Of a stretch of 64,000 nt of DNA, positions 7,625 through 14,677 are shown piece after piece. Positions within the stretch are counted from its first letter, which is position 1; each line of letters starts with the position of its first letter. The position numbers and the translations under genes are program-made. Origin of the DNA: Marinimicrococcus flavescens (GTDB lineage: Bacteria; Pseudomonadota; Alphaproteobacteria; Geminicoccales; Geminicoccaceae); the NCBI GenBank assembly GCA_029211145.1, contig JARGEQ010000016.1:124001-188000 (forward strand), written 5' to 3'. Below the pieces are notes generated by a model that saw only the letters and a program-made list of their open reading frames with translations, ran no database searches and was not told the origin of the DNA.

Positions 7625-8511
7625 CTGTCCGTCCTCCCGATCGCGGTGGAAGAGCGTCGGCCTGTGGTCGCGGCGAACGTTGCCGCACTCGCGTCGGCGA
7701 GGCGCAGCAGCTCGTGGCAGTCGCCGTCGGCCAGGCCGTAGACTTGTGTGACGAGGTCGAACACCGCGCGCTCGATCACCGCGCGCACGCCCAGCGAGAT
7801 GGGCTCGTTCACCTTGTTGCCGGCGCTGACGTCGACCAACGTGTCGCCGAAGAACCGGAAGATGCCGGCCTGGGTCTCGTAGCCGACGATCTGCTTTTGC
7901 AGACTGGAGACGGCGGCGATGCGGCTGGTGCGGGTCTCGACCAGGCGCAGGTCGACGCCGACCAGGAGCCGGAACTCGCGATAGCCGCCGCCGATGCCGC
8001 TGATCGAGACCTCGGCGCCGGCCGAGCCGATATTGTAGTCGATGCTGGTGATGCCTCCGACGAGATAGTAGTCGGAGCCCATCAGCTCACCCGGCATGAT
8101 GCCGCGATAGGCGACCTTCTGGCGGCCCTGGGGCGTCACCGCGATGCGCGGCCCGTCGCCCAGCACCTTCTTGTCGGCGTAGTTGAGCTCCCACTCGAGC
8201 ACCTTGGTGTCGAGCCGCTCCACGAGGTCCACGGCACCGGTCTTGGCGAACGCCGAGATCGCCATCAGGTCGGGCCCCTGGCTGACCTTGTAGCCGCCAT
8301 CGTCGACGCTGAACTTACCGGTGCGATCGGTCACCGAGGCGACCGCCACCTTGCGACGCGGGTCCGGCGCCTTCTCGGCGAGGCAGGCGAGCGCATCGGA
8401 CTGCGGGGTCAGGGCCGGCTCGACCGCCGGACCGCGGAGCAGGGGCATGTTCCCCGCAGTGCAGGCAGCAAGCGTCATGCTCGCCGCGACAAGCGTCAGC
8501 AAACGTTTCAT
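7621..8511 (-). CDS. hfaB: CsgG/HfaB-family outer-membrane secretion lipoprotein
   Basis: The protein has 296 residues and a lipoprotein signal (LAAC, lipidated Cys17). The body carries CsgG/HfaB features: VAVASVTDRTGKF, KVSQGPDLMAISAFAKTGAVDLVERLDT, GSDYYLVGGITSIDYNI, and a C-terminal NEPISLGVRAVIERAVFDLV segment. CsgG forms a nine-subunit outer-membrane channel that exports curli subunits. HfaB does the same job for holdfast-anchor proteins in Caulobacter, and the residues seen here look closer to HfaB. The gene is flanked by a small exported protein upstream and two repeat proteins downstream, as in hfaA-hfaB-hfaD. No csgE, csgF or csgB homologue is visible. The ATG at 8511 lacks a strong ribosome-binding site. 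Confidence 0.85.
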   Translation of the reverse strand: MKRLLTLVAASMTLAACTAGNMPLLRGPAVEPALTPQSDALACLAEKAPDPRRKVAVASVTDRTGKFSVDDGGYKVSQGPDLMAISAFAKTGAVDLVERLDTKVLEWELNYADKKVLGDGPRIAVTPQGRQKVAYRGIMPGELMGSDYYLVGGITSIDYNIGSAGAEVSISGIGGGYREFRLLVGVDLRLVETRTSRIAAVSSLQKQIVGYETQAGIFRFFGDTLVDVSAGNKVNEPISLGVRAVIERAVFDLVTQVYGLADGDCHELLRLADASAATFAATTGRRSSTAIGRTDS

Positions 8512-8559
8512 ACGTTGATCTCGGGACCCTGGTCGTTGAAGGAGACGAGGCCTGCGGCG

Positions 8560-8937
8560 TTACGGGCTGAGCCGGCCGTTCAGCTCGCTGCCGGCGGAGA
8601 TATCGCCTGAATTGTTGCTCTCCACATCGACATCAACAGTAGTATTATCACCCGCATCAATGGTGACGCTGGTCCCGACCGATGTTGTACTCGTGCTGTA
8701 AACAGTCGTCTTTGGCGGCTGATAGAGGTCGTTGATCTTTTTCTGGCGGAGATCCTCCTGGAGGATCAGCGCCGACATGCCTGCCGGATCACGAAACTGG
8801 AACGGACGGTCCTCGAGAAAGCCATTGGCCACGACCGGAGAAGCCAGCGCGCCCTGCAGAGCCAGGCCGACGAGCAATGTCGCCATGCCCGGCCACGCCC
8901 CTGCCCGCCGACCAGCCGGTGATTGAGCCCCGCCCAT
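8560..8937 (-). CDS. Small exported protein, first gene of the holdfast-like operon
   Basis: The protein has 125 residues with AAAGGAGG six bases before its ATG. A hydrophobic signal segment (WPGMATLLVGLALQGALA, about residues 15-33) is followed by RPFQFRDPAGMSALILQEDLRQKK, then a Thr/Ser/Asn-rich tail with alternating residues (VTIDAGDNTTVDVDVESNNSGD). It occupies the hfaA position, but sequence similarity to HfaA is not evident by eye. The amyloid-like Ser/Thr/Asn tail suggests a minor fibre subunit, nucleator or anchor passing through the CsgG-type pore. This gene leads the operon; hfaB begins 48 bases after its stop. Confidence 0.6.
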   Translation of the reverse strand: MGGAQSPAGRRAGAWPGMATLLVGLALQGALASPVVANGFLEDRPFQFRDPAGMSALILQEDLRQKKINDLYQPPKTTVYSTSTTSVGTSVTIDAGDNTTVDVDVESNNSGDISAGSELNGRLSP

Positions 8938-9206
8938 TCAACGCCTCCTTTGGCGTATTAACATCGCGTTTTTCTACTTCCGCGGGATAAGACAACCGGT
9001 CAGCGTGTGCAAGACGGATTCAGCGCTACCCGAAGTTTTATCGTACCATAGAATGGCAATCTGGCGAAACTGCAACACCCGAAGGAACCGCCGGGCCGAC
9101 CGCACTCCCCTCCCCTCACGACGATGGGCCTCATCGCCTAGCATGGTGCGGGCACGCCGCCACGCCCGGCAGTGCGACCGTCAACCAGCAGCGGGGCGGG
9201 CCCGTC
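8938..9206 (-). promoter_or_regulatory. AT-richer divergent intergenic region upstream of the holdfast-like operon
   Basis: This 269-base gap between divergent genes is visibly richer in A and T than its surroundings, as expected for promoter DNA. On the minus strand a TTGCAC, 17 bases, TATCCC arrangement is one possible promoter for the hfa-like operon, but the -10 match is poor. No gene is supported here; the short frame covering 8789-8995 has no independent support. Confidence 0.3.
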
Positions 9207-10220
9207 ATGCCTGGCAAGCTCCAGTCGCGGCTGATCAACCCGCCATTCGGCGATCCGGGTCTTCATGTCGAGCTCGGCGCGGCGCGGCGCGCCTTCCTTT
9301 TCGACATGGGCAGCCTGGCCCCCCTGGGGGTGCGTCAGCTGCTGCGCGTCGAGGCGGTGTTCGTGTCGCACATGCACATGGACCATTTCTCGGGGTTCGA
9401 CTGGGCCTTGCGCCTGTGGCTGGGCCGCCCCAAGCGGGTGCGCCTGTTCGGACCCATCGGCTTTATCGATGCGGTGGAGCATCGGTTACTCTCCTATAGC
9501 TGGAACCTCGCGCACGGCTACGAGGCGGCACTCGTGCTGGAGGTGGCCGAGCTGGACGAGGCGGGTTACGGCCGATGCGCCTGCTTCGGCCTGCGCGACC
9601 GGTTCCGGCGGCAACGCGAGCAGGCAGCCCGGTTCCCCGGCGGGGTGCTGATCGACGAGCCGGACCTCGAGGTGCGCTGCGCCACCCTTGATCACGGGAT
9701 CCCCTGTCTCGCCTTCGCGCTGGAGGAGCGGCGCAAGATCAGTGTCCGCAAAAGCCGTCTGCTCGAGCTCGGGCTGGAGACCGGCCCGTGGCTGGGCGAG
9801 CTCAAGCGCCTCGTGCTGGCAGGGGCCGCGGCGACGACGACCCTGGAGGTGCAGGGCCGCGACGGCCCGCGGCGCATGGCGCTGGACGTGCTTAGCCGGG
9901 AGCTCTTGACCATCGGCCGCGGCGCCAGCCTCGCCTACGTTACCGACTGCGGCTGGAGCGAGGAGAACCGGCGCCGCATCCACGCTCTGGCCCGCGATGT
10001 GGACAGCCTGTTCATCGAAGCGGCCTTCCTCGAGCAGGACCGCGGCCGCGCCCGCGACCGGCGCCACCTCACCGCCCGCCAGGCCGGCATCCTTGCCCGC
10101 GAGGCGGGAGCGCGGCGGGTCGTGCCGTTCCACTTCTCGCCGCGTTACGAGGATCGGGAAGCGCTGCTGCGTGCTGAGGCAGAGGCCGCCTTCCGCGGCG
10201 ACTCGACCGCCGCGCCATAA
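9207..10220 (+). CDS. RNase Z-like metallo-beta-lactamase-fold hydrolase
   Basis: The protein has 337 residues. The metal-binding signature HMHMDH lies at about residues 56-61, in the context VFVSHMHMDHFSGFDWAL. Later elements of the fold are present: TLDHGIPCLAFAL, the metal-bridging Asp in LAYVTDCGWSEEN, and a C-terminal RRVVPFHFSPRYEDRE. These fit the tRNase Z/ElaC-like branch, but an RNA substrate is not proven. An HLTARQAGILAREAGARR segment is typical of such proteins. It is divergent from the hfa-like operon and is followed 88 bases later by the universal stress protein gene. Confidence 0.82.
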   Translation: MPGKLQSRLINPPFGDPGLHVELGAARRAFLFDMGSLAPLGVRQLLRVEAVFVSHMHMDHFSGFDWALRLWLGRPKRVRLFGPIGFIDAVEHRLLSYSWNLAHGYEAALVLEVAELDEAGYGRCACFGLRDRFRRQREQAARFPGGVLIDEPDLEVRCATLDHGIPCLAFALEERRKISVRKSRLLELGLETGPWLGELKRLVLAGAAATTTLEVQGRDGPRRMALDVLSRELLTIGRGASLAYVTDCGWSEENRRRIHALARDVDSLFIEAAFLEQDRGRARDRRHLTARQAGILAREAGARRVVPFHFSPRYEDREALLRAEAEAAFRGDSTAAP

Positions 10221-10308
10221 AAGAAGAGGAATCTTCGGCTCGCAGCCCCGCCATGCTATGCTTGCAGGCCGTCCGGCCGGAGGCCGGGCATGGGCCGGGG
10301 AGCAGACG

Positions 10309-10764
10309 ATGACGGACACGATCCTACTGGCCGTCGACGGTTCGGAGCATGCCTGGAAGGCGCTCGAGGTGGCCGCGGATCTGGCCAGCAGCCGGGGCGC
10401 GCGGGTGGTGGCGCTGCACGTCGTGCCGGTCGAGATCATGCCGGAGGAGCTTCGCACTTTCGCGCAGGTGGAGAACCTGCCGCTCGAGGAGGAATATGCG
10501 CGCTGGCACGACTCCCGCCTTCTGGGTGACGCGCTGACCCGCGAGGCGGAGACGCGGCTCAAAGCGAAGGGCGTGGCAGCGGTGACGACGCGGGTCGCCG
10601 AGGGGCCGGTGGTCACCGGCATCATCGAGACCGCCGGCGAGGAGGCGGCCTCCATGATCGTGATGGGCAGCCGCGGCCTCAGCGACGCCGCCGGCCTCTT
10701 TCTCGGCAGCATCTCGCACCGGGTCTCGCATCTCGCCTCCTGCACCGTGGTGGTGGTGAAGTAG
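10309..10764 (+). CDS. Universal stress protein UspA family
   Basis: A single Usp domain of 151 residues. It starts MTDTILLAVDGSEHA, with the Asp that contacts ATP, and ends with GSRGLSDAAGLFLGSIS, which fits the G-2x-G-9x-G-S/T nucleotide-binding pattern of ATP-binding Usp proteins, followed by SCTVVVVK. GGGAG lies seven bases before the ATG at 10309. The frame is open upstream but has no ribosome-binding site there. The gene appears to be transcribed on its own or with the neighbouring plus-strand genes. Confidence 0.9.
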   Translation: MTDTILLAVDGSEHAWKALEVAADLASSRGARVVALHVVPVEIMPEELRTFAQVENLPLEEEYARWHDSRLLGDALTREAETRLKAKGVAAVTTRVAEGPVVTGIIETAGEEAASMIVMGSRGLSDAAGLFLGSISHRVSHLASCTVVVVK

Positions 10765-10843
10765 GCGGGACTGGACGAGGTTCGCGCTGGCGGTCTAAGG
10801 GGCTCGCGACGTCCCGCAACCTCTCGCCCGTGCTGGATCCGCC

Positions 10844-11674
10844 ATGTCCGAGCCCTGCATCATCACCGTGGCCCTGACCGGCTCCGTGCCGCGCAAGGAA
10901 GACAACCCGGCCGTGCCGATCACGGTGGCCGAACAGGTCGAATCCGCCCAGGAGGCGTTCGAGGCGGGGGCGAGCCTCGCCCACATCCACGTCCGCGAGG
11001 ACGACCAGCGGCCCTCCTCCGATCCGGAGAAGTTCGCCGCCGTGCAGGAAGGCATCCGCCGCCATTGCCCGGGCATGATCGTGCAGTTCTCGACCGGCGG
11101 GCGCGGAAGGCGCCAGGAGGAGCGCGGCGGCATGCTGCATCTCCGCCCCGACATGGCCTCGCTGTCCACCGGCTCGGTGAACTTTCCGAGCATCATCTAC
11201 GAGAATCATCCCGACCTGATCCGCGAGCTCGCTGCCCGCATGCTCGAGCTCGACATCAAGCCCGAGATCGAGGTGTTCGATCTTTCCATGCTCTACCAGG
11301 CCGCCGCGATGGTCGAGCAGGGGCTCCTCACGCGGCCGCTGCATGTGCAGTTCGTGTTCGGCGTGAAGAACGCCATGCCGGCACGCCGCGAGGTGCTGGA
11401 GTTCGAGGTCGAGCAGCTGGGCAGGCTGATGCCGGACGCTACCTGGACTGCAGCCGGCATTGGCCGCCACCAGCTCGAGGTCAACCGCTGGTGCCTCGAG
11501 ATGGGCGGCCACTGCCGCACCGGGCTCGAGGACAATATCCGCATGGACAAGCACCGCCTGGCATCGAGCAACGCCGAGCTGGTGGCGCGGGTAGCCGGTC
11601 TCTGCGCCGAGCACGGCAGGCGCCCGGCGACCGCCGCAGAGGCGCGCCGGATCCTGGGGCTGGCCCCAGCCTGA
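10844..11674 (+). CDS. Beta-keto acid cleavage enzyme (BKACE, DUF849)
   Basis: The protein has 276 residues and belongs to the BKACE family. These zinc enzymes cleave a beta-keto acid with acetyl-CoA to give acetoacetate and a new CoA ester; 3-keto-5-aminohexanoate cleavage enzyme (Kce) is the founding member. Visible family features are VALTGSVPRKEDNPAVPIT at the N-terminus, the metal ligand segment AHIHVRED, EIEVFDLSML, VFGVKNAMPA, and the C-terminal GGHCRTGLEDNIRMDK loop. Related proteins act on carnitine-derived dehydrocarnitine, beta-keto-adipate and others, and the substrate cannot be read here. No other gene of such a pathway is adjacent. Confidence 0.88.
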   Translation: MSEPCIITVALTGSVPRKEDNPAVPITVAEQVESAQEAFEAGASLAHIHVREDDQRPSSDPEKFAAVQEGIRRHCPGMIVQFSTGGRGRRQEERGGMLHLRPDMASLSTGSVNFPSIIYENHPDLIRELAARMLELDIKPEIEVFDLSMLYQAAAMVEQGLLTRPLHVQFVFGVKNAMPARREVLEFEVEQLGRLMPDATWTAAGIGRHQLEVNRWCLEMGGHCRTGLEDNIRMDKHRLASSNAELVARVAGLCAEHGRRPATAAEARRILGLAPA

Positions 11675-11803
11675 CGCCAGGAGCGGCCGCGACGCGGCGA
11701 TCTGCCGTGCGGCAATTCTCGCCTCGCGCGAGACTCCGCCCTTGATCCACATGCCGTGAAAGGTGAAAAAGCCCGAGTCCCGTCGCCCGCGCAACAAGGC
11801 CTC

Positions 11804-14677
11804 ATGCTCGTTCGCCTCGCTCTTGCCTGTCTCGGTCTGCTCTGGGCCTCGGGTGCCCCTGTGGCGGCCGAGAAGGTCAGCCTTCAGCTGCGCTGGGACC
11901 ACCAGGCCCAGTTCGCCGGCTATTACGCCGCCCTCTGGCAAGGCTTCTACGAGGCTGCCGGCATCGAGGTGGAGATCCGCCGCGGGGTGACGCCGGAAGG
12001 CGCGCCGATCGACGCGGTAGCCGAGGTCGCCGAAGGCCGCGCCACCTTCGGCGTGGGCGCTGCCAACATCCTCACCGGCAACACGCAGCGCGCACCGCTC
12101 ACGGTGCTCGCCTCGATCTTCCAGGACAGTCCGGCGGCGCTTTACGCCCTGCCCGGCACGCCGCTCTTCGGTCCGGCCGACCTGCTGCGCCTGCGGGTGG
12201 CGCGCCGGGCCGGCGACTTCATCGACCTCGAGATGCAGGCGATGCTCAAGGCCGAAGGCATCGACCCGGCGCAGGTGACGCCCCATCCCTACAGTCCCGG
12301 CGTCGACAGCCTGCTGGAAGACCGGGTCGATGTGGTACCCGGCTACACCATAGGCCCGCCCAACGCGTATGGTCGCGAGGTGGCGACGCTGCGCATGGTG
12401 CGGCCGCGCGACTTCGGCATCCAGTTCTACGGCGACAGCCTGTTCGCGCGGCGCGAGACGGCGGAGAACAAGGCGGCGCTGGTCGAGCGTTTTCTCGAGG
12501 CGAGCCTGGAGGGCTGGCGCTGGGCTCTCGAGCATCCCCAGGAGATCGCCGGACGGATCGCCCGGGAGTTCGAGCCGGTCGTCCCGCTGGTCGACCCGCT
12601 CGCCTTCAATAAGCAGCAGATGGCGGCAGTCGCCGAGCTCACCCACTATCCCCTGGTACCGGTAGGCAACACCAGCCTCGCCCGGTGGCGGCGGATGCAG
12701 GAGCATCTGGCGCAGCTCGGCCTGATGGAAGTGGAGGCACTCGACGAGGCCTTCGTGTTCAACCCCGCCGCCCATGCCCGGGCGCAGCGCGAGCGGCTGA
12801 ACCACCAGCTCCGGCTCGGCGGCGGTGCCTTCGCCGTGGTCGTGGTCCTGCTCGGCCTTTGGACCGGCACCCTGCGCCGGCGAGTTAGGGCCGCCACCGC
12901 CAGCCTCGTGGAAAGCCGCGAGGCGCTGCAGGGAGCGTTGGAGCGTATAGAGGGCCACGTCGCCAACACCCCGCTCGCGGTGATCGAGTGGTCGCCGGTG
13001 GAGAGCGCCGGCGGCCAGCAGCTCAGGATCCGCCGCTGGTCCGGCCACGCCTCGACGATGTTCGGCTGGTCGGCCAGCGAGATGGTCGGCCGCGACGTGC
13101 CGGCGGGTGAGCTCGTCGAGTCGGGCCAGCCGCTGCTCGGCCGCCTCGAGGGCTGGGGACCCGGCGACCGCCGCCGGGCGAGGGTGGCCGTGGCGCTGCG
13201 CTGCCGGACCCGCGACGGCCGGCAGCGGCACTGCCGGTGGCACCATTCGATCGTCGGCCACGGCCCCGAGGGGACCGTGCTCTCGCTGATCGAGGACGTC
13301 ACCGAGCTGGTCGAGGCCGAGCAGCGCATTCGCGACCTGGCACTGCACGATCCGCTCACCGGCCTGCCCAACCGGCGCATGCTTGCCGACCGGCTCGAGC
13401 AGGGCTTCGCCCGGGCCCGCTTCAGCGGCCGGCAGATGGCGGTGATGCTGTTCGATCTGGACGGCTTCAAGCAGGTCAACGACACGCTGGGCCACGAGGC
13501 GGGCGACGAGCTGCTGCACGCCGTGGCGGGCCGCATGCGCGACGCGCTGCCGGACGTCCACACCCTGGCGCGGATGGGCGGCGACGAGTTTGCGATCCTC
13601 CAGACGGAGGTGACCGCGCAGCAGGAGGTGGCTGATCTGGTCGACCGCCTGCTGGCCCGGCTGGCCGAGCCCTTCTCCACGACCCGCGGCGAGGCGCGGG
13701 TGGGGGCGAGCTTCGGCGTCGCCCTTTTCCCCGAGCACGGGGCCTCGTCCGACGAGCTGTTCCGTCACGCCGATCTCGCCCTCTACCGCGCCAAGGCGGA
13801 GGGCAAGAACCGCCACGTCTTCTACGCCAGCAACATGGCGGGCGAGGTGCAGGCACAGCGCAGCATGGAGGAGGGACTCAGGCGGGCGCTGGAGGAGGAG
13901 GAGTTCGAGCTCTTCTACCAGCCGGTGATCGATCTCGAGCAGCGCCGCATCACCGGCGCCGAGGCGCTTTTGCGCTGGCGTCACCCCAAGGGCGGGCTGG
14001 TGCTGCCGGGCAGCTTTATCGCCACCGCCGAGGCGCTGGGCCTCATCAAGCCGATCGGCGCCTGGGTGGTCCGTTCCGCCTGCCGCCAGGGGCGCCGCTG
14101 GCTCGATGCCGGCATGCCGCTGAAGGTCGCCGTGAACATCTCGGCAGCCCAGCTCCAGGAACCCTATCTCACGGCGACGCTGCGCGAGGCCCTGGAAGAG
14201 AGCGGGCTGCCGCCGCAGCTTCTCGAGCTGGAGATCACCGAGAGCCAGTTCGTCGACGCCAACTCGGCGGCGGTGCTGCGCGAGGCGGCGGCACTGGGCC
14301 TGGGCATCGCCATCGACGATTTCGGCGCCGGCTACTCCTCGCTCGCCTATCTCACGCGCCTGCCGGTCCATCGCATCAAGATCGACCGCGCCTTCATCGA
14401 CGGCGTCGGCACCAGCCGCGAGGCCGAGACCCTCATCCGCGCGGTGGTGGGGCTGGGCCACAGCCTCGGCAAGCGGGTGGTGGCTGAGGGAATCGAGACC
14501 GAGGAGCAGCTGGTCTTCCTCGGCGAGGCGGGCTGCAACGAGGGCCAGGGCTACCTCTTCGGCGCGCCACGGGAAGTGCCGCGGATGGACGCGCTGCTAC
14601 GCGAGCGGCCGACCTTCGCGGCGCTGGGGGCCGCCCGGCGCGGCCGTGGCGGCCTGCTCGCCCGCGCCGGGCGCTGA
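11804..14677 (+). CDS. NMT1-like sensor with PAS, GGDEF and EAL domains (c-di-GMP signalling)
   Basis: A protein of about 957 residues from the ATG at 11804; an in-frame GTG at 11756 would add 16. A signal peptide leads to a periplasmic NMT1/THI5-type solute-binding domain (LQLRWDHQAQFAGYYAA to about residue 310). A membrane segment (FAVVVVLLGLWTGTL), a PAS region, a GGDEF domain and an EAL domain follow. GGDEF has the intact catalytic MGGDEF and LTGLPNRR. EAL has EALLRW, an ESQF motif and IDDFGAGYSS. Both making and breaking c-di-GMP are therefore possible. NMT1-type domains bind thiamine-pyrimidine-like or other small ligands, so the ligand here is open. Its 3' end overlaps the convergent metal ATPase gene by 81 bases. 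Confidence 0.9.
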   Translation: MLVRLALACLGLLWASGAPVAAEKVSLQLRWDHQAQFAGYYAALWQGFYEAAGIEVEIRRGVTPEGAPIDAVAEVAEGRATFGVGAANILTGNTQRAPLTVLASIFQDSPAALYALPGTPLFGPADLLRLRVARRAGDFIDLEMQAMLKAEGIDPAQVTPHPYSPGVDSLLEDRVDVVPGYTIGPPNAYGREVATLRMVRPRDFGIQFYGDSLFARRETAENKAALVERFLEASLEGWRWALEHPQEIAGRIAREFEPVVPLVDPLAFNKQQMAAVAELTHYPLVPVGNTSLARWRRMQEHLAQLGLMEVEALDEAFVFNPAAHARAQRERLNHQLRLGGGAFAVVVVLLGLWTGTLRRRVRAATASLVESREALQGALERIEGHVANTPLAVIEWSPVESAGGQQLRIRRWSGHASTMFGWSASEMVGRDVPAGELVESGQPLLGRLEGWGPGDRRRARVAVALRCRTRDGRQRHCRWHHSIVGHGPEGTVLSLIEDVTELVEAEQRIRDLALHDPLTGLPNRRMLADRLEQGFARARFSGRQMAVMLFDLDGFKQVNDTLGHEAGDELLHAVAGRMRDALPDVHTLARMGGDEFAILQTEVTAQQEVADLVDRLLARLAEPFSTTRGEARVGASFGVALFPEHGASSDELFRHADLALYRAKAEGKNRHVFYASNMAGEVQAQRSMEEGLRRALEEEEFELFYQPVIDLEQRRITGAEALLRWRHPKGGLVLPGSFIATAEALGLIKPIGAWVVRSACRQGRRWLDAGMPLKVAVNISAAQLQEPYLTATLREALEESGLPPQLLELEITESQFVDANSAAVLREAAALGLGIAIDDFGAGYSSLAYLTRLPVHRIKIDRAFIDGVGTSREAETLIRAVVGLGHSLGKRVVAEGIETEEQLVFLGEAGCNEGQGYLFGAPREVPRMDALLRERPTFAALGAARRGRGGLLARAGR

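Noticed and set aside
3537..7741. Long open frames of 892 and 677 codons on the plus strand opposite the two repeat-protein genes.
   Set aside because: They lie antisense to genes with signal peptides, ribosome-binding sites and clear repeats; high GC keeps the opposite frame open and the predicted residues are low-complexity Asp/Arg/Val text.
8789..8995. A 68-codon minus-strand ORF starting upstream of the small exported protein.
   Set aside because: It overlaps the better supported 8560-8937 gene in another frame and has no ribosome-binding site.
10679..14461. A 1260-codon minus-strand open frame opposite the GGDEF-EAL gene.
   Set aside because: The plus strand carries intact GGDEF and EAL motifs; the opposite frame shows no domain and is a GC shadow.
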